Source: Halomarina litorea (GTDB taxonomy: Archaea > Halobacteriota > Halobacteria > Halobacteriales > Haloarculaceae). From it: a DNA stretch of 64,000 nt. The first letter of the stretch is position 1; each line of letters starts with the position of its first letter. The position numbers and the translations under genes were made by a program. This document shows positions 50,400 to 60,456 of the stretch, piece by piece. The stretch spans positions 186,001-250,000 of the forward strand of contig NZ_CP100448.1 of NCBI RefSeq assembly GCF_024227715.1. Reading direction: 5' to 3'. Below the pieces are notes generated by a model, which was given only the letters and a program-made list of their open reading frames with translations, ran no database searches and had not been told where the DNA came from.

Positions 50400-50561
50400 C
50401 TAGCGGTGGGATTCGAGCGTGACCGCGTCGGCCAGCGGCGTCGTGAGCCACGCGTCGTCGCGACAGACGTCGGCGATGACGAGTCGCTCGTCCCGTTCGA
50501 CCGCGGCCATCACCTCACACTCCGAGTCGGCGCTCGTCGTCGTGGCCGAGTCTGGGGCCAT
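50400..50561 (-). CDS. Small acidic protein (DUF7556-like)
   Basis: A 53-residue protein. The C-terminal half, CEVMAAVERDERLVIADVCRDDAWLT, matches a small haloarchaea-only family with the VMAAVERDERLVIADV...DDAW signature. No zinc ligands beyond two lone cysteines; no membrane segment. Function unknown. It lies immediately upstream of DUF502 on the same strand, and ACTATAAACG at 50585-50594 (read on the minus strand) is a likely promoter. Confidence 0.7.
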   Translation of the reverse strand: MAPDSATTTSADSECEVMAAVERDERLVIADVCRDDAWLTTPLADAVTLESHR

Positions 50562-50765
50562 ACTGTGACACTTACTAACACCCCACTATAAACGTGTCGG
50601 AACGGAAGAACCGTTCCGGCCGGTCGGTGAAATCGCTGTTTCACCTTTGCGTGACCTTTAGTCCAAGTAGGACGATGAGTGATGTGTGTGGACGTATGTC
50701 ACGCAATAGTGGGAGAGAAATCGAGAAACGGGAGTATCGTGGCTCATTCAGCGGCACAACGGCAG

Positions 50766-50794
50766 TTTTATCAACAACCATCAAAAATGGAGGG
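50766..50794 (+). promoter_or_regulatory. TATA box and Shine-Dalgarno of the Dpp operon
   Basis: TTTTATCAA (50766-50774) lies about 30 bases before the ATG at 50800, and GGAGGG (50789-50794) stands 5 bases before it. Both cannot serve the same transcript, because the Shine-Dalgarno would fall at or before the start site. An upstream promoter in the AT-rich 50640-50740 stretch may exist as well. Confidence 0.6.
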
Positions 50795-50799
50795 TTGGA

Positions 50800-52692
50800 A
50801 TGACAGACAGTAGCGGACATTCGCGGCGTCGGTTCCTGCAGGCGACCGGTGGTGCGGCGGGGGCCGCAGCGCTGGCCGGCTGCCTCGGGTTCGGCGGCGA
50901 CGGCGACGGCAGCGGTGGTGGCAACGGTTCGGGCAACGGGAGCGGCGAGCCCCAGAAGGGTGGTACCTACCGGAAGCTCAACTCGACGATCACCACGTTC
51001 GACCCCGTCGCGGCCGGCGACACGGCGTCGGGTCAGATCGTCCAGCAGCTCTTCGACGGCCTGATGAACTACCCCAACGGGGAGACGAACGTCACCGAAC
51101 TGCTCGCGAAGGGCTACGAGCGCAGCGAGGACTTCAAGCAGTACACGTTCACGCTCAAGGACGCGACGTTCCACAACGGCGACAAGGTCACCGCGTCGGA
51201 CTTCAAGTACTCCTTCGAGCGGCTGGCACGCTCGCCACACTCGGTACGGTCGTACTTCATCCTCGACTCGCTGGGCGTCGTCCACGAGACGGACGACCAG
51301 GGCAACTACAAGCCCGACACGCTCGGCGTCGAGGCCCAAAACGAGACGACACTCGTCATCAACCTCAACGAGGCGTTCGCCTCGACGCTCCAGATGCTCG
51401 CGTACTCGTCGTTCGCGGCGCACCCCGTCGACTCTGTAGCCGGCGGCATCGGGAACGAGACGACGGAGAGCGGCGACCCGAGCAGCGCCTACACCGAGTT
51501 CGCACAGAAGGCACCCATCGGTGCCGGTCCGTTCCAGTTCGTCAACTGGAACAAAGGTATCTCGGCGGACGCCGAGCGCTACGACGACTACCACGGCCAG
51601 ACGGCCTACGTCGACAAGGTCCACTGGCAGGTCATCGAGGACGACGAGGCAGCCTTCCAGTACGCGATGGAGAAGAACGTCGACACGTTCGGCATCCCGA
51701 CCGCGAAGTACTCCCCGAGTAAGGTCACGAACACCTCGAAGGACGAGAAGGGCCGCACCATCGGCGAGTACGGTCCCCTGCAGGCCAACGGCGAGACCGT
51801 CGAGTACCTGAAGGTACCCGAGGTCTCGACGTTCTACTTCGCGTTCAACACCGCGAAGGTCCCCAAGGCCGTCCGGCAGGCCGTCGCGTACGTGACCAAC
51901 CAACAGCAGCTCTCCTCGCAGGTCTTCAAGGACCGCCAGCAGCCCGCCTACCACCTCACGCCGCCGCTCATCTACCCCGGCGCGAACCCTGGCCAGGAGT
52001 ACGACTCGCACGTCAGCGACGCCTACCCCTACGGGAAGGAGTCGCAGATCGACGAGGCGACCCGCGTGATGGAGGAGGCCGGCTACGGCCCCGACAACAC
52101 GTTCAGCCTGAACTTCACGCACTACGAGTCGCAGGTCTGGAGCGAGATCGCCCAGATCCTCAGCCAGCAGCTCGGGCAGGCCCACGTCGACATGAGCATC
52201 GAGCAGGCGAAGTTCGCAACGTTGCTCGAGCGCGGTCAGAAGGGTGACCTCGAGGCGTACACCCTCGGCTGGATCGCCGACTGGCCGGCGCCGGACAACT
52301 TCCTGCAGCTCATCTACCCCCCGAACACCCACACCGGCAAGACGGGTGTGCTGACGTACACCAACTGGGGTCGCGACGAGCCGACGGCGGCGTCCCAGAA
52401 GGCGACGGAAGCCTGGAAGACCATCCAGAACAACCCACAGCCGACCGACGAGGCCCAGCAGGCCCGCAACGAGGCGTACATCAAGATGGAGGAGGCGAAC
52501 TGGGAGGACGTCGTCCTCGTCAACGCCTTCCACGGTGCGACCGAGCGCTTCATGTACTCCTACATGCACGCACCCAAGTTCGGTGCGATGGGCCCGTCCC
52601 GTCAGAAGTACAACACCTTCTGGAAGGAACAGAGCGCTCGCGGCACGGTCAGCGGTACGCCGCCGAACCCCAACGGCTCGAACAGCAGCTAA
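50800..52692 (+). CDS. dppA: Peptide/nickel-type ABC transporter substrate-binding lipoprotein
   Basis: A 630-residue SBP_bac_5 (family 5) binding protein. A Tat signal SRRRFLQATGG (8-18) ends in a lipobox LAGC (C28), followed by a Gly/Ser/Asn linker. The mature domain has TITTFDPVAAGDTASGQIVQQLFDGLMNY, VTASDFKYSFERLAR and PIGAGPFQFVNWN, as in DppA/OppA. It captures di/oligopeptides or similar ligands outside the membrane. First gene of dppABCDF; a T-run (52720-52725) after its stop may thin out downstream transcription, giving more binding protein than membrane parts. Confidence 0.92.
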   Translation: MTDSSGHSRRRFLQATGGAAGAAALAGCLGFGGDGDGSGGGNGSGNGSGEPQKGGTYRKLNSTITTFDPVAAGDTASGQIVQQLFDGLMNYPNGETNVTELLAKGYERSEDFKQYTFTLKDATFHNGDKVTASDFKYSFERLARSPHSVRSYFILDSLGVVHETDDQGNYKPDTLGVEAQNETTLVINLNEAFASTLQMLAYSSFAAHPVDSVAGGIGNETTESGDPSSAYTEFAQKAPIGAGPFQFVNWNKGISADAERYDDYHGQTAYVDKVHWQVIEDDEAAFQYAMEKNVDTFGIPTAKYSPSKVTNTSKDEKGRTIGEYGPLQANGETVEYLKVPEVSTFYFAFNTAKVPKAVRQAVAYVTNQQQLSSQVFKDRQQPAYHLTPPLIYPGANPGQEYDSHVSDAYPYGKESQIDEATRVMEEAGYGPDNTFSLNFTHYESQVWSEIAQILSQQLGQAHVDMSIEQAKFATLLERGQKGDLEAYTLGWIADWPAPDNFLQLIYPPNTHTGKTGVLTYTNWGRDEPTAASQKATEAWKTIQNNPQPTDEAQQARNEAYIKMEEANWEDVVLVNAFHGATERFMYSYMHAPKFGAMGPSRQKYNTFWKEQSARGTVSGTPPNPNGSNSS

Positions 52693-52760
52693 GTCGACAG
52701 CGCGTCGACACAGCGACCGTTTTTGCACGCGCCGTGTGCACGTTCCGCAGGGCGGATACG
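52693..52760 (+). terminator. Inverted repeats and T-run after dppA
   Basis: GTCGACagcgcGTCGAC (52693-52709) directly follows the stop, then GACCGTTTTTGC with a five-T run, then TGCACgcgccgtGTGCA. Archaeal termination often uses T-runs, so partial termination between dppA and dppB is likely. Confidence 0.45.
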
Positions 52761-52804
52761 AAAGTGATAATTGCCGCAACGAAAAACAGAGCGACAAGCC
52801 TACC

Positions 52805-52882
52805 ATGACAACCACTTACAGCGACGACGGGCCTTCGCACGCCGCGGGGAGCCGTCGGCAGCCGGACGGTGGGGAGCCATGA
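52805..52882 (+). CDS. Possible 25-residue ORF coupled to dppB
   Basis: ATG at 52805 opens 25 codons (MTTTYSDDGPSHAAGSRRQPDGGEP), and its TGA overlaps the dppB ATG as ATGA. Length and position match the stop/start coupling of true genes in this operon (dppC/dppD). It has no relatives I recognise. It may be a ribosome-delivery leader between the T-run and dppB rather than a working peptide. Confidence 0.4.
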   Translation: MTTTYSDDGPSHAAGSRRQPDGGEP

Positions 52883-53910
52883 GCCGCTGGAGTTACTTCC
52901 TCCGACGGCTGGTGCTCGCCATCCCCGTCCTGCTGTTCTCGATGTCCATCGCGTTCCTCATCATCCGCGTCGGCCCGACGGACCCGGTGTCGGCCATCGT
53001 GGGGACACAGAACGACCCGCAGTACCGCCTCGCCGTCGCCAAGAGCATCGGCATCAGAGACGCCCAGGGGAACCTCATCCCTCTCTGGCAGCAGTACATC
53101 GACTTCATGACGAACCTGCTGACGTTCGACCTCGGCCAGTCGTGGGTCATCAGCCGGGGGACCTCGGTTCAGGAACTCATCGCCAGTCGTGCCCCTGCGA
53201 CCGTCTGGCTCGGCTTCTGGTCGGTGCTCGTGGCCATCCTCGTCGGCATCCCGCTGGGGTTCTACGCGGGGCTAAACCCCAACACGCTCTCGGACTACAC
53301 CGCCTCCTTCGGCGGTATCGTCTGGCGAGCGATGCCGAACTTCTGGATCGGCATCATCCTCATCGCCGTCCTCGTCCAGTCCAACCAGTTGACCAACGGG
53401 CTCTTCGACTGGACGACGTGGCTCGGCATCGAGGTCAACGTCATCACCGCACCGCCGCTGAACGACCTCTCCAACCCCGAGAACCTGCTGGTCGCCATCA
53501 AGCAGATTCTCCCGGCCGCCCTCGTCCTCGGGTCGGCCTCGATGGGCAACGAGATGCGCATCGGGCGGACGGCCATCTTGGAGACCATCAACTCGAACTA
53601 CGTGGAGACGGCCCGCGCGAAGGGCCTCCCCGAGCGTATCATCGTCTGGAAGCACGTCTTCCGGAACGCGCTCATCCCGCTGGTCCCCATCATCACCGCC
53701 GAGGCGTTCATCCTCCTCGGCGGGGCGGTCATCGTCGAGTCCGTCTTCGGCATCAACGGGATGGGGAAGCTGTTCTTCGACGCGGCGCTGCAGGGTGACC
53801 TCCCGCTCGCAGGGTCGCTCATCTTCATCTTCGTCCTCTTTACGCTGGCCGTGAACATTCTGCAGGACTTCCTGTACACCATCATCGACCCCCGAATCGG
53901 GTACGAGTGA
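52879..53910 (+). CDS. dppB: ABC transporter permease, DppB type
   Basis: A 343-residue inner-membrane permease with six helices. N-terminal RLVLAIPVLLFSMSIAFLIIRVGPTDP is typical of DppB/OppB. The EAA-type loop is VETARAKGLPERIIVWKHVFRNALIPLVPII (about 236-266), which contacts the ATPases. GAVIVESVFGINGMGKLFFDAALQGDLP closes the domain. The start ATG at 52879 follows GGGGAGCC and overlaps the 25-codon frame. It pairs with DppC at 53914. Confidence 0.93.
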   Translation: MSRWSYFLRRLVLAIPVLLFSMSIAFLIIRVGPTDPVSAIVGTQNDPQYRLAVAKSIGIRDAQGNLIPLWQQYIDFMTNLLTFDLGQSWVISRGTSVQELIASRAPATVWLGFWSVLVAILVGIPLGFYAGLNPNTLSDYTASFGGIVWRAMPNFWIGIILIAVLVQSNQLTNGLFDWTTWLGIEVNVITAPPLNDLSNPENLLVAIKQILPAALVLGSASMGNEMRIGRTAILETINSNYVETARAKGLPERIIVWKHVFRNALIPLVPIITAEAFILLGGAVIVESVFGINGMGKLFFDAALQGDLPLAGSLIFIFVLFTLAVNILQDFLYTIIDPRIGYE

Positions 53911-53913
53911 CCA

Positions 53914-55422
53914 ATGAGCGAACGACATCACCCCGACGAAGTACCGCTTCGCCAGCGCGTTCAGGCGAACCCCCGACCCGCCATCGTGTGGACCGCCGGG
54001 TTCGCGCTGTTGTTGCTGGCCGAGTTCGGCGCGCTGGCGACTGTCCTCGTCGACCTCGTGACGCTCGCGGCGAGCGTCGTCGTCAACGTCGCCCACCTGG
54101 CCACCAGCCCGGTCCTCCCGGGGGTCGGTGCCGAGGTCAGCGCGTTCCTCGCGAGCGCACGGGACGTCGCACAGGCGCTGCCGACGCTGCTCTCACGGGA
54201 ACTCATCCCAAATCAGGGCTACCAGACGAGTGCGAACGGCCCGTGGGAGGGGACCTTCCTCGGGCTGCCCCCCGCGTTCGCGTGGGGTCTCCGCGTGTTC
54301 CTCGTCTACGCGTACATCTTCGTGTTCCTCTACTGGCTCTGGTACGGCTACCGCGTGTTCGTCGACCACTACCGACACGCCGACTGGACGCCCCGCGACG
54401 ACGTGGTGCGCCGGATGCGCAACCACCGCTGGGGGCAGTTCGGTCTCGTCGTCGTCGTCCTGTTCGTCGGCCTCGCGCTGTTCGCGCCGACGGTGTCGCC
54501 GACGACCTACGAGGAGGACGTCCTCAGCCCGTACGGCAACCAGGTACAGTACTTCGACGAAGAGGCGGGTGAGCTGAAGGAGACGACCGTCGGCGACGCG
54601 AACCTCCAGTCGGCCTCCCGAGGCGGGACCAACCCCGAACTCAACACGGGGCCGATGGAGTACGACGAGTTCGGCCGGTTCCACCCGTTCGGCACGATGC
54701 CGAACCCGGGCGGTGACCTGTTCACCTTCATGGCCTACGGCGCGCGCGTCTCGCTGTTCATCGGCCTCACGGCCATCGCCATCAGTGGCTTCCTCGCCGC
54801 GTCGTTCGGCCTCATCACGGCCTACTACAAGGGGCTGGCCGACCTCGCGGTGGTGGTCGTGAGCGACTCCATCCAGGCCATCCCGGCCATCCTGTTGCTC
54901 ATCCTGATGTCCGTGGTGTTCAACGACCACTGGATCGCGGACTTCTACAACGGGGGGTTGCTCATCGCACTCGTCTTCGGGGCCATCGGCTGGCCGGCGC
55001 TGTGGCGCGCCGTCCGTGGTCCCGCCTTCCAGGTCTCCGAACAGGAGTGGGTCGACGCCGCCCGGTCGTACGGCCAGCGGGCCGACCGGACGATGCGCAA
55101 GCACATGCTGCCGTACATCCTCGGCTACCTGCTCGTCTACGGGTCGCTGACCATCGGCGGCATCATCATCACGACGTCCGCGCTGACGTTCCTCGGCATC
55201 GGCATCAACCCGCCGACCCCCGAGTGGGGCCGGGCAGTCGCAGACGGCCGGAGCTACGTCGTCACGCAGTCGTGGCACATCGCATTCATCCCGGGCGTCC
55301 TCGTGGTCCTCGTCGTGACCGCGTTCAACGCCATGGGTGACGGCATCCGCGACGCCATCGACCCACAGAGCGAGGGCGGCGAGGCGGCTACCGAGGCCGC
55401 CGCCGCAGGGGGTGGCGGATGA
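53914..55422 (+). CDS. dppC: ABC transporter permease, DppC type, with long N-terminal extension
   Basis: A 502-residue permease, about 200 longer than usual DppC. Residues 1-165 add extra helices (about 23-60, 108-145) before the normal start RRMRNHRWGQFGLVVVVLFVGLALFAP (about 165). An extracellular loop of about 75 residues follows (EEDVLSPYGNQVQYFDEEAG...). The EAA loop DAARSYGQRADRTMRKHMLPYILGYLL (about 375-402) and FLGIGINPPTPEWGRAVADGR are normal. Its ATGA stop overlaps the dppD start. Confidence 0.92.
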   Translation: MSERHHPDEVPLRQRVQANPRPAIVWTAGFALLLLAEFGALATVLVDLVTLAASVVVNVAHLATSPVLPGVGAEVSAFLASARDVAQALPTLLSRELIPNQGYQTSANGPWEGTFLGLPPAFAWGLRVFLVYAYIFVFLYWLWYGYRVFVDHYRHADWTPRDDVVRRMRNHRWGQFGLVVVVLFVGLALFAPTVSPTTYEEDVLSPYGNQVQYFDEEAGELKETTVGDANLQSASRGGTNPELNTGPMEYDEFGRFHPFGTMPNPGGDLFTFMAYGARVSLFIGLTAIAISGFLAASFGLITAYYKGLADLAVVVVSDSIQAIPAILLLILMSVVFNDHWIADFYNGGLLIALVFGAIGWPALWRAVRGPAFQVSEQEWVDAARSYGQRADRTMRKHMLPYILGYLLVYGSLTIGGIIITTSALTFLGIGINPPTPEWGRAVADGRSYVVTQSWHIAFIPGVLVVLVVTAFNAMGDGIRDAIDPQSEGGEAATEAAAAGGGG

Positions 55423-56811
55423 GCTTCCAGATGAACCGGACCGAGGAACCGGTCCTCGCCGTGGAGAACCTCCGGACGACGTTCTTCACGGACAAGGAGA
55501 CCATCCGCGCGGTCGACGACATCAGCTACGACATCCACGAGGGCGAGACCGTCGGCATCGTCGGCGAGTCCGGGTCGGGCAAGTCCGTCACCGCCCGGTC
55601 CATCATGGGCCTCATCGAGTCGCCGGGTCGCGTCATGGGCGGGTCTATCCGCTTCCGGCACGCCGAGACCGTCGACCGCCTCGCCGCGCAGTACCCCAAG
55701 CGAACCGTGGACGTGGCGGACCTCCGCGAGCGACACGACACCGTCGACCTCGTCCAGCGCCTGTTCGACGAGGGCGTCACCGCCGGCGAACTGACCGACG
55801 GCCGCCACGAGGACGCCACCGCCGAAGGGCTGGTTCGCGAGGGACACGTCGACATGCGCGACCTCGTGGAGGGTGGCTACACCACCCGACTCGGCATCAC
55901 CAGCGAGAAGGCGTTCGTCGTCCGCGACGGCGACGACAGCTACGTCGAGGTGACGAACATGCCGAAGGAGGGCCTCCGACGGATGCGCGGCAGCGGCATC
56001 GCGATGATCTTCCAGGACCCGCTGACCTCGCTGAACCCGGTGTACACCGTCGGGAACCAGATCAAGGAGGCCATCCGCCTCCACCAGGGGCTGACGGGCA
56101 AGGCGGCCACCGACGAGGCCATCCGCCTGCTGGAGGCCGTCTCCATCCCGGACGCCCGCCGCCGCATCGACGAGTACCCCCACCAGTTCTCCGGCGGGAT
56201 GCGCCAGCGGGCGGTCATCGCGATGGCGCTGGCCTGCCAGCCGGAACTGCTCATCTGCGACGAGCCGACCACCGCACTGGACGTGACGATTCAGGCCCAG
56301 ATTCTGGAGCTTCTGGAGGAGATTCAGGAGGAACGCGGCCTGTCCATCATGTTCATCACCCACGATATGGGCGTCATCGCCGAGATCGCAGACCGGGTGA
56401 ACGTGATGTACGCCGGCGAACTCGTCGAGAGCGCGCCGGTCGACGTCCTGTTCGAGAACCCGAAGCACCCCTACACGCAGGGGCTGTTGGAGTCCATCCC
56501 GAGTCGGAACGTCGGGAAGGAGCGCCTGCGGACCATCACGGGCGACGTGCCGACGCCGAACGAGAAACCGACGTACTGTCGGTTCGCCCCGCGCTGTCCG
56601 GAGGCGTTCGACGCCTGCGAAGCCGTCCACCCGGTCAACGTGGACGTGAGCGAGACGGAGGCCGACCACACCGCGGCCTGCCTCCTCTACCCGGAGGACA
56701 TGACCCGCGAGGACGCCGTCGCCTTCCACCGACAGAAGGGTGGGGAGACGGCGACCGTGGGGACGGGCACCGTCGGTGGCAACGGTCGGGGCAGCAGCGA
56801 GGTGAACGACG

Positions 56812-56819
<8 letters not shown>
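55419..56819 (+). CDS. dppD: ABC transporter ATPase, DppD type, with large insertion
   Basis: A 466-residue ATPase. Walker A is GESGSGKS (49-56), Q-loop MIFQDP (196-201), signature FSGGMRQR (257-264), Walker B LLICDEP (277-283) and H-loop ITHD (313-316). Between Walker A and Q-loop it has about 95 extra residues (about 82-180), rich in Asp/Glu/Arg, absent from standard DppD. The C-terminal oligopeptide domain has Cys 387, 393, 400 and 421, matching the four-Cys site known to bind an iron-sulphur cluster in bacterial DppD. The start overlaps dppC, the end overlaps dppF. Confidence 0.92.
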
Positions 56820-58358
<1,539 letters not shown>

Positions 58359-58359
<1 letters not shown>

Positions 58360-58817
58360 TGGACGACGACGAGCGCGGCCAGTACGCACGCGAGTTCGGG
58401 GCGGTCGAGCGGCCCTCCCGGCGCGGGCGACAGGCGGTGGACGCGCTCGGATACGCCGTCGCGGTGACGCTGACCGTCGCCGCCGTCGTCGGCGTCCTCA
58501 GCCTCGCGCTCGGCGCGGGGCTCAACGGCGTCAAGTACGGCCTGTTCGTCGTGGGCATCCTGCTGTTCGGCGTGGCGACGCTGAAGCTCCGGCCGACCGC
58601 GCCGTACAGCGACGCGCGGAACCTCCTGCCGACCGACAGCGGCGAGGAGTCGGGGTTCCAGGCGGCCGTGCAGGGGGCGATTCCCGCGCGATACCGCCTC
58701 TCGCCGGACGAGCGGGTGTCCGACGCACTGAAGCTGTTTCTGGCGAGCGTGCTCGTCCTCGCCGTCTCGTTCGTCATGGAGCGGGTGTTCGGCGTCGCGG
58801 TGCCCGGCGCGAGCTAG
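58359..58817 (+). CDS. Haloarchaeal membrane protein at the end of the Dpp operon (DUF7555-like)
   Basis: A 152-residue protein with three helices (about 30-55, 62-80, 126-146). The middle part (APYSDARNLLPTDSGEESGF then PARYRLSPDERVSDALKLF) is soluble. Its ATG overlaps the dppF stop by one base, so it is translated with the transporter. No transporter motif; it could be an accessory factor or simply a passenger. The gene after it starts 46 bases downstream. Confidence 0.75.
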
Positions 58818-58862
58818 GGGCCGAGCAACAGATTTTACCGGGTCTATCGCCCACGTCCGGCC

Positions 58863-59471
58863 ATGCCCGAGACAGGTGGCGACCGCGACTACGCCGACGA
58901 GATCGCCAGTAACGCCGACGTGCTGAAGGGCGCGTGGCAGGCGACCATCGGCGAGATGCGGGCGATGGGCGAGGAACTGGAAGCGGACGGCTGGTCGGTG
59001 ACGACGGTTGGTGCCGACCACACCGCCCCCGAACCGCCAGACGTGGGCCGCTCGGGGCGCTTCGGCCTCGTGTACGTCGTCCCCGACAACTACGCCCGCG
59101 AGGTGCGCCGGGCCATCGCCGCGGCGGCGGACGTTGACGTGGACGACCTCGACACCGACGAGCCGCGCGAACTCGACGCGTTCGGCCGGTACGAGGTGTT
59201 CCGTAACGAGTCGAGCGGCAACGCCTTTCAGGTGACGGCGCTGTACGACGACGACTCGAAGACGGCGCTGCTGGTCGCCGGGTCGTACGAACTGCGTCAC
59301 GCCCCGCCGCTGATGAAGGCCGCACTGGAGCGTGGCGAGATGTACACCCACATCCAGACGCTCGACGAGACGCCCGTCGGAAGCTTCTACCACGACGACT
59401 GGGAGCTGTTCTTCCCCAACGCACGCCAGCGCCTCGGCCTCGTCGAGGGCGAGACGCCGGACGAGGACTGA
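58863..59471 (+). CDS. Haloarchaeal soluble protein (DUF7529-like)
   Basis: A 202-residue acidic protein. The N terminus is helical (YADEIASNADVLKGAWQATIGEMRAMGEELEADGW), followed by a mixed alpha/beta domain with FGLVYVVPDNYAREVRRAIA, FGRYEVFRNESSGNAFQVTALYDDDSKTALLVAGSY and a closing THIQTLDETPVGSFYHDDWELFFP. No catalytic motif, signal or membrane segment. It is a haloarchaea-restricted family of unknown function. ATTTTAC at 58832-58838 is a possible TATA box. Confidence 0.7.
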   Translation: MPETGGDRDYADEIASNADVLKGAWQATIGEMRAMGEELEADGWSVTTVGADHTAPEPPDVGRSGRFGLVYVVPDNYAREVRRAIAAAADVDVDDLDTDEPRELDAFGRYEVFRNESSGNAFQVTALYDDDSKTALLVAGSYELRHAPPLMKAALERGEMYTHIQTLDETPVGSFYHDDWELFFPNARQRLGLVEGETPDED

Positions 59472-59601
59472 CTCGCCAGGCGGGGCGTCGGACGAGACGT
59501 CCGCGGCGCGGTCGGCGTCCCCCGGAGGTTCGCGCCGGTTCGGGCGACCGTGCGGGGGATGAACGCAGATGTGTAAGGCCTTTGTAGGCGCGCGGAGTCG
59601 A

Positions 59602-60456
59602 ATGGGTATGAACGTCGCAGACGCCATGACGCCGCGCGAGGAGGTCGTGACGGTGTCGTTGCCCGGTACGCGCGACGACGCCCTGGAGTACCTCCGTGCG
59701 GGCGAGTTCTCCTCGGTCGCCGTCGTGAAAGAGGAAGACGGCGAGGAGGTCTTCCGGGGCCTCGTCTCGCGGGAAGCGCTCATCGACAACCCCGACGAGG
59801 ACCAGTTGGCACTGCTCGTCGACGAGGGCCCGACGACGGCCGCGGACGCGTCGCTCGACGACCTCGCGGCCCTGATGCGCGAGCACGACGCCCGGCGCGT
59901 TCCGGTCGTCGACGGCGACGCCCTCGCTGGCATCGTCACCATCACCGACGTGGTCCGGGCCATCGCCTCGGGCGACGCCGACGGTGAGACGTCCGTGGGC
60001 GACCTCGCGACGCGCAGCATCAACACGCTGTACACAGGCACGCCACTGGGCGTCGCCGAACGCCAGCTCTCGCTGGCGAACGTCCCCTACGGCATCGTCA
60101 TCGACGACGAGCGGGAGGTGGCGGGCATCCTCACCGACGCCGACCTCATCGAGGTGGCGGAGGTCGTCGAGGGCGAGGACGACACGGGCGAGTCCATCGC
60201 CAACGAGGACGACGAGTGGATGTGGGAGGGCATCAAGGCCGTCGGCAACCGCCACGTCCCGACGCGCAACGTCATCTTTCCCGAAGGGACCGTCAGGGAG
60301 TTCATGAGCGACGACCTCGTGACCGTCTCGCGGACGAAGACGGCCTACGACGTGGCCCGCCTCCTGCTGTCGAACGACATCGAACAGGTCCCCCTGATGA
60401 ACGGCGGCGACCTCGTCGGCGTCGTCCGCGACATGGACCTCCTGAAGGCGCTATGA
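59602..60456 (+). CDS. Four-CBS-domain protein coupled to glyS
   Basis: A 284-residue protein made of four CBS motifs. They are seen at MNVADAMTPREEVVTV, PTTAADASLDDLAALMREHDARRVPVVDGDALAGIVTITDVVRAI, SINTLYTGTPLGVAERQLSLANVPYGIVI, and VREFMSDDLVTVSRTKTAYDVARLLLSNDIEQVPLMNGGDLVGVV. Each ends with the usual G(I/V)VTxxD. CBS pairs sense adenosyl ligands (AMP, ATP, SAM). Its stop overlaps glyS (ATGA), so it is made with glycyl-tRNA synthetase. Start could be 59602 or the ATG at 59608. Confidence 0.88.
   Translation: MGMNVADAMTPREEVVTVSLPGTRDDALEYLRAGEFSSVAVVKEEDGEEVFRGLVSREALIDNPDEDQLALLVDEGPTTAADASLDDLAALMREHDARRVPVVDGDALAGIVTITDVVRAIASGDADGETSVGDLATRSINTLYTGTPLGVAERQLSLANVPYGIVIDDEREVAGILTDADLIEVAEVVEGEDDTGESIANEDDEWMWEGIKAVGNRHVPTRNVIFPEGTVREFMSDDLVTVSRTKTAYDVARLLLSNDIEQVPLMNGGDLVGVVRDMDLLKAL

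Noticed and set aside
50641-52815. 724-codon minus-strand frame opposite dppA
   Set aside because: Antisense of the binding-protein gene; no domain features, composition explained by codon bias.
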